A stretch of 64,000 bases of DNA, from contig OW285194.1 of NCBI GenBank assembly GCA_935421135.1, forward strand, positions 11,059,376-11,123,375, written 5' to 3'. Origin of the DNA: Bugulina stolonifera. Its lineage: Eukaryota; Bryozoa; Gymnolaemata; Cheilostomatida; Bugulidae. The stretch's first letter is position 1, and each line of letters begins with the position of its first letter. Position numbers and translations under genes: made by a program. Below are positions 1 through 11,100 of the stretch, piece after piece. The notes beneath the pieces were generated by a model. It saw only the letters and a program-made list of their open reading frames with translations. It was not told the DNA's origin and made no database searches.

Positions 1-1858
1 AGAAGAACAAAGGTGGGGCCACTAAAGTACATGATAAACCCAGAAAACTGCAGACCAGATTACTGTAATGAAATTTTGTGGTGAGTGAATATGTTTCTGA
101 TAGAACACAAGCATAAAACTAATGTCATGACACTATATACAATAAACATGAGGAGTTCAGAACACATTTCGAAATTTCTAATTGCAGCAAACAAGTGTGT
201 ATAAAGTGAATATTACATTTCTTCTATTTAAACTGTTTTTTTCTACATGTGGTTGAACACCTTGCAGCTACATGCACATTAATTATATCTAGATGTTGTA
301 TGTATATACCAATTTTCTTTGGTTGTATTAGCATTATTTAAAAAGTTGTCTTCTCTCTCGCAAACCTAATGAACTGGTATAACTGGTATAACCGGTATAA
401 CAGTATAACCGGTAAACAAGTTGGACAGTAATTTGAGTAAGGGCTCAAAGGGCTATAGCTTCATTTCACTGTTTATGTGTGTAAAATGTACACGGCAAGT
501 GTCTATAGGTCAAAACACTCTGTTATGTTCAACAATGCAGTCAATGTTTTCTAGGCACCTGCATGCACCTGCATGTGCCTGCATGTGCCTGCATGTGCTA
601 TTACACTTTGAAATATTGAAACAGTCTTGTTACAGGAGCTATAAAAAAATTGATTATTGGCACTGGCACTTTGCCAGCAATTTCTTATTAGTACAAGGAT
701 AAAGAAAAGCTATTTTTATTTGCCAAAATATAACAGTTTGATCAAGGAAATTCTTGCACGGCATAATTCCTGTAGTACACACATGTACCACAACGCTTCA
801 CACAGAACCCATGCTGCCTTTTAGCATCCACTTAGTTTCTACTGTGTAGAAATAAGCTATGACACCAATATTGTCCATATCTTGTATCAACTACTGGTAC
901 ATGTTGTAGAACTTTACTCACTATTGTTTTACTTATAACTATACCTTTGTTTATAGGAGAACGAGTAGAGGATTCACCAGGAGAATCAGGACACTTTCTC
1001 CCATCCGAGAGGTGATCACTCCAAAGTAAGTTGGTCTATATATATGTGCAGTAACTGGTGTCTTAGTAACTTGACTTTCAGTGACAGACCGCTATGCCGG
1101 AGCATTTTCTGACTCACTTCTGACCTATATACATGTAGATCTCACAAACGACTGCAACCTCCTAATTTTTTTCGATAGAGCTGGCCGTACTCAAGAGATG
1201 GAATGATTTCCTCTGGCCAAATAAAATCTGTGATTAGTAGCATTTATAGCCTGGGTTAGGCCCTTGGAACTAAACCTTTGGTTGCTCACAAATAGGATAT
1301 TTTTTCCTCAGAAAAATATTATGTTATAAAGGTGTTGACATCTATAATACCATCCATAGCGATGCAATAGAAATTGCACATACATGTACCTTTTGTATAT
1401 TATATTGGTAACGATAACCAAGAAATACATGTAGTTGGCCATTTCACTAGAGTTAATCATATACGGGAATAAAATTCTGTAATTATACAATATGGTGGGC
1501 TCATAGATATCAAACAGTTGTAATTTTTTAACTTAGTGACGATGACGTCTATGTCCATCAACCGAGGGACCCCGAGCATCAACGGATTATGGAAAATGCT
1601 CGACGAAGACGTGCAAGAGAACAAGAGACTAAAGCGAAAGAAAACGGTGCCAGAGCAAAAGGAAAAGAGACTAAAGGAAAAAAAATCGATACCAGACTAA
1701 GGGAAAAGGATACCAGACCAATGGAAAAAGATACCAGAAGAAGAGAAAAAGAGACTAAGACTAAAGAAAACGAGACCAAGAGCAAGAAAAAGGGTAGCAA
1801 AAAAAGAGCAAAGCCAAGCAAGAAAAAAGGAGAGTACCAGGGAGAGAAAAAGCAATGA
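1..1858 (+). CDS. 3' part of a fourth member of an unrecognised Pro/Lys-rich protein family (partial at the window edge)
   Basis: Three exons are supported: 1-80 (runs off the left edge), 957-1025 and 1537-1858 (stop at 1856-1858). All junctions are GT-AG in phase 2, and the frame stays open across them. The second and third exons are homologous to exons 8 and 9 of copies A and B further right. The shared signature is LSPIREVITP followed by YVHQPRDP and then an IME-AR motif, with the same intron phases. The first exon (contains GPLKYMINPENC) resembles the exon-7 repeat of those copies. The C-terminal tail differs: about 70 residues of low-complexity Lys/Arg/Glu/Thr, whereas A and B stop soon after the AR motif. 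The gene is on the opposite strand from A and B. Function is unknown; the protein looks soluble, basic and disordered, with no membrane segment. The model is good; the tail beyond about 1640 is less certain because it is simple sequence. Confidence 0.6.
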
Positions 1859-3479
1859 ACTGGACAGGCAGGAACGGTAAGAACACCATCACATCTATTG
1901 TAGCTGCACTCTTTATTATTATCAAAGTTTATTCCTGCTGTAATTTCAACTTACTTGTGACTGTGTGTTGGCCTACAGTGTAAACAGTACGCAACCACTA
2001 TTTGCATCTTCTAGCCAAAATTGCTTTCTAAATCTTGTTAAAATTATTGTTCAATGGATTTGTTCAATGATTGTACATTATTTGTAACTACATGTTGTAT
2101 GCTTGTACTTGAACTTGAAACTTTTCCTGCTAACGCTGTTGCTATGACAACTGCCTCAATTCAATTTAGATGTGCTTCATTGTAGGTGAGAGACTGTAAT
2201 GTTGACCTCTCTTTCACACCTCAATGGTGTCTATATATTGTTTCTACTATTTGATGTTGTATGATCCGAAACATTCGTAGTGGTAGAAGAGCAATTTGGT
2301 TGTCTAGACCACCAACCCTTCACTACCACTGGTAGTTATAGCAACATTCAGCTGTCATACTCATACCTGTGCTTGTTAGTCTGTACTTGTTAGTTGTGCT
2401 GTTGTAGGATTTATCTTCCCATATATGTCATAAAATCCTAGGCTGTGATAAGTCAAATTCATAATTACAATTATGTAACTTAGTACATGTAAGCTACCCA
2501 TAATTCAAGGGTAGATACTGTATGTTGGTATGTTGTTTTAAAATGTTTTATAATATTAACATTATTATAGAAGTGTTTGATAAAGTGTATAAATATAATA
2601 TACATGTACATGTATGTGTTTCCATCTGTTTTAGTAAAGAATAGTTGAAAATAAATATTGTTGTGATATAATATAGCTGAGTTTTCTTTATTTTTGACTC
2701 AATTCGGCTGATTTGGTTACAACTTTGTTCAGCATTTTGATGACACTGCATTGAATATATATCTTCAGGTCTGGTTTAGTATAAATTACTAGAATGATTC
2801 TATGGTAATATATCAATTACAGTGAAACAATAGAACCCTGATTTTGAGCTTTGTTGGTACTAGAAACATAGGCCAACATAACATAAAAGGTATACTGCAA
2901 CTGTTCAATATACATGTACATTGATATAAGCAAGCTCTTTGGACTAGGTCGGTGGAACATGTTTTTCTACAGCATTTCCTCGCCTTCACTGCGTGTATTC
3001 ATGACTTGTAGTCATGCACTGTGGTCATAAATGTACAGGACCTCTGGTGATGTGGCTATGTGACAGAGATTCCATGAAGAGTTGTGTTCTCTTCTTACAT
3101 TGAAGAGACGTCTCCAGGTTCAGAAGGGTTCCCAATACACATTGTGCCTGGCATACTGTCACTATACGGGTTTAGTGGAGTATAGGACTGCCATAATGAT
3201 CGAATAGCTACATGTAGTAGGACATAAATTTACTCTTCATAGGATACCCGAGAACAATAGACAATCATCGTTCTTAATAGATGCTGGAGTTGTCTTATCT
3301 CAGTCAGTGTTCAAATAGAGGGAGAATAACTCCCTTTCTATGTAAATAGCATTACTGCACATTATACTAGTAGATGTTTCCTGGCATCTAGTAGTACTCT
3401 TGGCATATAGATGAGTTAGCCTAATATACATGTACATAAGAAATTTATGTACGCTTACATGTATAAACTGACTGGCCTC
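1859..3479. other. Noncoding: 3' flank of the first gene and intergenic sequence
   Basis: No exon with sound splice sites and an open frame was found. A donor-like GTAAGA follows the stop codon at about 1878, so an alternative 3' exon is possible. The stretch includes one copy of the recurrent hairpin motif (3286-3333) and several TACATGTA octamers. Confidence 0.5.
3286..3333. repeat. Hairpin-forming short motif, best isolated copy
   Basis: GGAGTTGTCTTATCTC, a loop of about 16 nt, then GAGGGAGAATAACTCC. The outer six base pairs are perfect; inner pairs include G-U wobbles if transcribed, and there are two mismatches. It matches the hairpins in the 3' flanks of copies A to D, but lies outside that duplication. 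Confidence 0.45.
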
Positions 3480-3570
3480 AGTCCCTCAGCTTGACCAGTC
3501 CCTCAGCTTGACCAGTCCCTCAGCTTGACCAGTCCCTCAGAGTGACCAGCCCCTCAGCGTGACCAGCCCC
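3480..3570. repeat. 17-bp minisatellite, about five units
   Basis: The unit GTCCCTCAGCTTGACCA is repeated in tandem. The last units vary (AGAGTGACC, GCGTGACC). No coding role is seen. Confidence 0.85.
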
Positions 3571-4580
3571 AGGCAACTTGCACTGTCAGGTGCCAGTTAG
3601 ACTGGCCAACTCCATGTGAGAAAGGCCCAGGTTGTATGGCCTCTTTTGGAAGGTGGGAGTAAAGGACTTTCCTCAATAACACGCTGCCTTGAATGACCTC
3701 AAGGACTTTATCTGACGTACAGTAGCAATTGTGGCTGGATGCTCTTCCTAACACTCATGGCACCTTCAGCATGCTTATTAATTTCAGTTAATGATACGAA
3801 ATTTAGGTTAGACTATTTTATCCTCACCGCATGTACTATCAGTGGCAAGTGAACCTATTGTATAAAAACTGTATACCAAGTACATAGGCTATAAGCATAA
3901 TATGTAGGTCAACATTAATTATTTATCATCCGATTTGCAGATGATCTGAATACTCAGACAATATAAATTATATAGACATGAACCCAGCGCACCTCTGGGG
4001 ATGTAGTGTCACCATAGCAACACAAACAACTATACAATTCTATTGAGTAATGTAGTTGATAGAGTTCATCTCTGCTAATATAATGTTTTTGTTGGTAAAA
4101 ATATTAAACACGGTGTATATTATGTTAGAGATATAATGTGATCCCAACACATTAATCTGCATTTATTTCAATTGTAGTAGAAAAACTGCAGAGAGTACTA
4201 GATTGTTCAAAGACATGCATGTAGTGTTAAATCAATATACATGCAACATAATAGAAGAAGAATAATTAAAATACAATGCACACTAATCTTGGTGTGGAGC
4301 ATTCTATTGGCAATTTAATGTACATGTGGTCAACACATTATTGATGCATAGAAAAATAATTAAATCTTGTGGGGTAGCCAATACAATATTATTAGCATAC
4401 TATAACGTATGTGAGACATCAATCAGAGAATCAGATTTTATGGATTTGGATTATCTGTTGAGAGATAATTCCAACAGTTTTATTATCCAATGATACAATA
4501 ATCAACATGGTTTCTCAGGTCACTAATGAATGGGATGCAGTTGGTACCATACGAGGATAAAGGAGTGGGTAAGGAATGTA
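3571..4580. other. Intergenic, no gene seen
   Basis: AT-rich sequence with scattered TACATGTA-type octamers. No supported exon on either strand. Confidence 0.5.
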
Positions 4581-4790
4581 GGTGTTGGTGGCCGAGTGGT
4601 TTAGCGTTAGTCACTCTGGTCTTGCAGCAATGACGCAAGTTATCTGCAAGGACGTGGATTGAGTCGCGCCAACCAGCTGGAGGTTTTCGTCCCAAAAAAG
4701 GATTTCCTTTCATGCCAGATCGAACTATAATAATATCCTATTGGGCAGCCACATAAAAGGATTGTGTTTGGCACCACAGATACTATTATG
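4581..4790 (+). mobile_element. tRNA-derived SINE, copy 1 (decayed)
   Basis: The head looks like a class II (Leu/Ser-type) tRNA gene. It has an A box, TGGCCGAGTGG, and a degraded B box (GGATTGAGTCG instead of GGTTCGAGTCC). A non-tRNA body follows, with a block beginning GGAGGTTTTCG and the end block TTGGGCAGCCAC...GTGTTTGGC. The second copy at 33043-33294 aligns over its whole length and carries about 37 bp that are missing here. The anticodon region does not fold as a working tRNA, and the element ends in an ATTATTAT-like tail. Confidence 0.7.
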
Positions 4791-5049
4791 ACTCCATTTA
4801 CAGAAAATTACATGAACATGACTGTAGAAATGTAGTCAGAAATTGCATAAAATCTAGCCATATTTGAAACAATGCAAATCTTATTGCAACTGTCACAGAA
4901 AATCAGCCATAATGGTTGTGTACACAACATAAATGTGGAGAAGTTGCACTAATCATAAAAAAAAGTTACAGAGGATCTTCTTGTACTTTGGTTAACTATT
5001 CCTCTTGAAATTAATCGAATAATATTAGGCTGAATCAAAATTTTCAAAC

Positions 5050-5063
5050 TTTATTGATTTATT
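5050..5063 (-). terminator. Polyadenylation signals for the CTHRC1-like gene
   Basis: Two AATAAA hexamers on the minus strand (TTTATT at 5050-5055 and 5058-5063) lie about 115 nt past the stop codon of the gene ending at 5177. The transcript probably ends just below 5045. Confidence 0.5.
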
Positions 5064-5176
5064 CTTATTGTAATACCAATGATTATCACAGATTTGCTAT
5101 CAGTTGATAACATAGACATAGACATAGACATAGACATGTAATGCGTATATACAAGTAGACACCAGTAGCCATAAAC

Positions 5177-8100
5177 TCAACCGTCACATCTAGCTGGTTC
5201 CCCTGAGCAGGTTTTTACAAGTTCAACACGAAGTTCTTCCACAAAAATATTGAATGATGCTTGATATCCAGCAATTGTTCTAGCAACATTCTTTCCATTT
5301 GATTTGTTTGCTATGTATGCGATGGTGTGAGTCCCTGATGCGACACCATGGCATATTCCACTGACTATAAAGAAGACATACACTTTATGATTTACTAGCA
5401 TTCAATCGTTGAGTATAAACACGCTGATGAACAATGAAATTAGCTAGATCTGACGTTACCTTGCAATGGCTGAGAGTAGTCCGTAGTTTTTTCAAACTTT
5501 ATGATACCGTTGATCCTGCCCGGGCTGCTGCATTGCTGTCCATTAATCTTAAAGTACCTTAAAGAGGGTAGAATCACCGTAAATGATGATGTTATTATCA
5601 TTGCCAACGAATATTACTGTTTAATAGCCTCAAAAGATTTATTAATGGTATCTGTAAACACAGAAAATATTTTCGCCACTCTAGTCTCAACCCAACTCCC
5701 AACATACTTTTGCGAATACTAAATTTTTTCAAGCAATATCTTTCTGGTGCCTATGATTTTTATATGGTTAAGGTTATGTAACTGGGGTCTGAATTTTCTT
5801 TCGAAATTTTTCCCACATATTTCACCATGTCTGAAAGGGCCTGGACAGCTTTCAATGTTAGCATTAAGTCACATGACGCAACGTTACAGGGGGTCAAAGA
5901 CCGAAAACAGCGCTATGAAGTTTGCTTGCTGTTACTAGAATAATTTATTTTTCAGTTAAATTATTGCATAATATTGTTAAATATGCATGAATGTTTACCT
6001 AAGCTGGTGTTATGAAGAGATAAAATAAAATAATGGCCTCCTAGAACTCTTTCTTACGCTGGCTTTTTGCCTGTAAAACCTTATCCAAGTTTTGTCTTAT
6101 TTGTAGAATAAATTCTTTTCCATAAGGTAAACTAGCATGTGCAGGTGTTTCTATAAGTGTTTAGGAACAGGTAGGATAGCATTAGACTGCAGGACACGTA
6201 TATCATGTGAAGTTATCCCCTCTTGATTTTGGCCAATTTATGTTGCGTTATTGACATTACTTTGGCGTCAACTATCTCACTTCACTTTGCAGTAGTAGCC
6301 AATTTATTAATAGTTTTAGCTCAATTGAAGCATGAAGAAGCGGGCTTGTCTTTGATTAGTTATTTGGCTTTGTGGATGCTTCAAAAACTCTGGGAAATCC
6401 CTTTTTTGAACCACAATCAAAATTAAAATTAGCAACTTTTGGCGTTAACTACAGCGAAATAGAGCAGTATTTGCTTAGGTATCTAACCAAATTCATTTTC
6501 AGCAAGCTTTCATCATGGGGGCTACATATAAACAAATCCTTAATAATTCAAATAAAGCTCTTAATAAAGTAGATTTAAAATACTTGTTCAAATTTGAGAA
6601 AATAAAATATTAATTTGCTAATTTAATTTGACATGCAGCTATTCAAAAGAAGCTCTACAGTTTAAAAGGTTTTATAGTACTGGTGGAATGATATTCCATT
6701 GCAATGTTACTAAATATTGAACATCCACTCATCCTAATGCTGCTAACTGGCTTAAAACGATCAACTTTTCTATTTCTTATAGCCATTTTGTTTTTATGAA
6801 TGAAGGTAGGCGGAGCTTCCGGAACCTGTCAGTTGCTTAGCAGCAAGGTTTTCCCTTAATTGAAAGGTGGGATAACTCCTTGTAAACTGCGCATATACAA
6901 GCCATTTAGACCACCACAGAGCTGCACACTGTACATGTAATTATTCAAATATGAGACCTAGGATCAACTCATTGTTTTTTTTGCATATTTTGTTTTGTGT
7001 TGGCTTTTAAACTGCCACTAGCTGCTGCTAAACAACCCAACAAACATATCTAGCAGAATAACTGCCCTTATTCTTTCCTAGAACAGTGGATATATGTATT
7101 TTATAAGAATATACACCACACATATGTTTCGCATGGGATATTACATATACAAAAACAGAAAAAAGCTTGTTAAAACATGCATTATATGTTAGTCATACAC
7201 CATGTAGTACTATGTCAATGAGATTGATTATTCTTCTGCATCTGTAACATTGTGTCATGCCTTCACGACGGAGTTCCCTGTCTAGCCATTTCATTCATAA
7301 AATTGGAGCTGTAGTAAACGGACCCCAAAATTACTATGGACCATAACTTGAAAAATATTTCTTAGGCCTTTCCAATTTTTTTCTTATGCCTTTCCAGGTA
7401 GTAATGCCTATATAGTGTTAAAAGGAATTTTATTTTTGAGAACCCCAGTTACATAACCTTAAGCTCTATTGTAGATTACACTACATTGAATGAACAATAA
7501 TATTCTAACTAATGGTGATATATGGGAGTGCCTCTACATGAGCACAGTAAGCAAAGAACAGGTATTATTTAAAATATATCCCAACTTTTTTTTTGAACAT
7601 GTTGGTATGGGTAGCAATGTTGACAATATAACTTGGTAGAACTTTTTGATTTTACAGCTTCTGATGGCTTGTCTCAATAACAGTCTTCACGACGATTGAC
7701 AAATTGAAAAATAAAAATTTAAACATATGTATAGTACTCATTTTTATATTATATTATTTCCAAGAATGAATTCAGGCATTGGATAACTGCAGTCTTCTAA
7801 ATAAATGTGTTGCTTACGTTGATTCATTTATCATCTCTTACCACCCAACGTATGCGTCGTCCTCTCCTGTAGGCGATCTTACTCTGTGAACTCCACTTCC
7901 TGTCATTCTGAGTCCAGTGTCTTCATAGACCTTATTATAAGTGACAGAAAACACCCCTCCAGGTGCAGCCCTCTCTACATCATTTCTCCACCAGTGGAAG
8001 GTTTCTAAGTTTCCAATATGACTTCGATACATATCGTGGCTGTTTCTCACTGTTGAATAGAAATAAATTGTATCGTATATCCTTTATGTGTTTGTGATGA

Positions 8101-11100
8101 GTCATATTTTCAAAATCGCTACGCAGCATGATCAGGTCACGGTCATTACTATGTTACTACGTTAGTCATACAAGCAGATGGATGCAAGAAAACCCGAAAT
8201 TCATGTAAAAGACCGGTACAATTTGCATTGTAGGTGTGGTTTAAGAGACTTGACTTTACCTCCATCCACTGGATGGTCTCTTCTAACTTCCTCTACGTGC
8301 AGACGTGAAGAAGAGTTGAACCCTCCAGTAATCACTCTGGTGAAACCTGCATTTGTAAATCCCTCACAAGATCCAACAGAGATCTCTGCGATGTGTTTGC
8401 CAGCAGATAACTTGTTATCACAAATCCCTTCAGCTATGTAAGTGTATTAAACAAAACTAATAAATTTTTCTATTCTTGAAAACTAACTTAATGATCACCT
8501 GTGGTTATTTGACTTTGAAACACACAAAAATAAGGAATTCTGTTGTTGATATCTTGGTTCTTCTAAGTGCTTCATGTACATGTCAATTTTAGTCACTAAC
8601 AAGTCTGGCAGATTCTGGTTGTAAAGAATTGGTCAGCCGCCCATATATTGATGAAGGTGCTAAAATTGCTAGGTTCACCCTTCCTAATGAAATCTTAGCA
8701 AATTACTGTGAGACTTACATGTAGGTTGAGAGTTTATGTGAAATGACCAAAATTACCCACCAAACTTTTAAGTTTAAAAAGCAACATCCATGGGCGAATA
8801 CCACACACGCTCTGACAATGCGAGGCCAACCTGAGTGCGCTGAACTTTGACTGCTGTTACCAAAGCCACCCTTAAGACCAATCGGGTTTGCACTTTATAT
8901 GCACATTTTGATTTTCAACTAAGGCAGGTAAGATATACATGTATGTGGGTATTGTACCTGTACGTGTACTTCTATGGTCCTTCCAGTAGGTGTAGCGATT
9001 CTCAGATTGAGCCATCAATATATAGTCGAGTTGAGGAGAGCATTCAATTCCATCTAACTTTACATACCTGCAGAGTTAACAATAAATAGTTCTAGTCCTA
9101 GTCTTAGTCTTAGTCCTAGTCCTAGTCCTAGTCCTAGTCCTAGTCCTAGTATTAGTCTTAGTCCTAGTCCTAGAGTCCTAGAGTCCTAGTCCTAGTCCTA
9201 GTCCTAGTCCTAGTCCTAGACCTAGTCCTAGTCCTGGTCCTAGTCCTAGTCATAGTCCTAGTCCTGGTCCTAGTCCTAGTCCTAGTCCTAGTCCTAGTCC
9301 TAGTCCTAGTCCTAGTTCTAGTTATATATAACAGACCTGCCATTATACATGTACACCAACTTGTACATATTATGGGTTGTATAAATTTATATTCATAATT
9401 TAAACAGCTTAAAGTGTCCTAAGAGCTAATACAAGCATGCTACACTGTGATGTAATACGTTACTCACCATCTGCCACATAGAGGCTCTGAATCTGAACTG
9501 GGTATTATCACACCTGCTACAACGTTGAACTTGATACGGATACTGGTGTCATCAGCAAACTTCTCGAAGGGGATAGTCTGGAAGTATAAATTAATGAGCT
9601 TGATTTTTATCAGTATAGGCACAATTATTCCATCATGGATGAAACAGAGCTCATGCTGACTGCAATGTCGTATTTTCTCTTCTTTAAATTTCAAGTTGTT
9701 GCTAAGCAACTTCTAAGCTTTGGTGTCAGAGGAATACAAACAGTCTACAACACCCTCCCCCTCAGCAGTCTCAATAAAGCATGTCGAGTAGCATTGTACT
9801 TAACATATCTTTTGGCATCTATGCTAATACTTAAAATTATTAAAAATCAGTACTATTTCAAAATTTACTCACACTGACTATAAGCTTTGCATAAGTCAGA
9901 TCTAGAGTTTCATCAACCTCTACATTCCACGTCTTATATTGGTAGTTGAATGTGCTGAGTAGAGGACAAGGACCTGGATTTCCTCCTACAAATATATCCA
10001 AAGTATAAGGTGAGAAGGCTCTATCACACATGATACAGTGTACGTTAAAATATTTTTTATCTGAAGGCAATTGAATGTGTCTGTTCAGAGAGGTAAAGAA
10101 ACATGGTGCAAACCCTCAACTGTTCACGTGTAAGTTGTTTCCTTGCAATAAAAATATTATAACAAAATGTAAGAATTGTGAAACAATATTATTTTTTCAC
10201 TTCCTATCTGGTGTCATAAAGAAATTGCTTTTGCATTTGTAACTTAGTATAACAAAAACTGTAATTGCAGGGTTGCATGGAATCATCATAGGACCTATTA
10301 TTTATTAATCTGTAGTTTTGTATCATGTATGTGCAACATAACTGATAGTGGAAATATTGTCTAATGAAGCATTTTTGTTGTATACAAGATATTTGCACTC
10401 AAAACGATCCAGGTATACCTTTTATTGTTTGCTGAGGCCTAATTTCCATGATGACAAGTGTTAATGAGCTCTTTCTGCCAGAACCAGCATCTGCCTGCTC
10501 GTATCCGTCACATGGACCAACATAGAGGTCTACTTGTCTGCCTCCAGCCTCCAAACCATAGCAAGTTCCATCCACTACAAAAAGACAAAATATGCATTTC
10601 GTATGGATGTGTGCAACTTGGTCGAACTAGAATAGAAGCTTATTGACTAGTATAACAATTGCAATCTCAATTTTCTCAAGTATCACATTATTTTGACAGG
10701 TGTGGTTGGCTGATTTACATAATGTATGATGTCGACAGCTGTCAGTGTAGGTCATTATACAACGTTTAAATCGAATAGGAATCAGCCATTAGATAGAACA
10801 CGGATGTTGATTTCAATAAAAGTTTGTTGTCAACTTACTATCCATTGACTGGGTGAAATACCCTACAGAGCTGCTGTAGTCCATCATCTCTATGCTTGCT
10901 GGAGATGTACATTTCTCTCCGTCAAACGTTACGTACCAATGAGTGCATCTGTCTGCTTGCCCATGCCGCGCTTTTACCGCCATGTGAACCTGGACCCTTA
11001 ACCCCGTATCTCTCCTAACCTTGGGATAGCTTAGACTCTATAAAATGTTAGCTTATGTTCCTTAGTTTAAGGCATACAACCAACTTCACTGCGTACCTTA

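Noticed and set aside
1579..1821. Minus-strand frame rich in LVSFSL repeats
   Set aside because: It is the antisense of the Lys/Glu-rich tail exon on the + strand, whose frame is supported by homology with copies A and B.
4581..4665. A functional tRNA gene
   Set aside because: The A and B boxes fit a tRNA, but the anticodon arm does not fold, the B box is degraded, and the same sequence with a long common tail occurs at 33043: a SINE.
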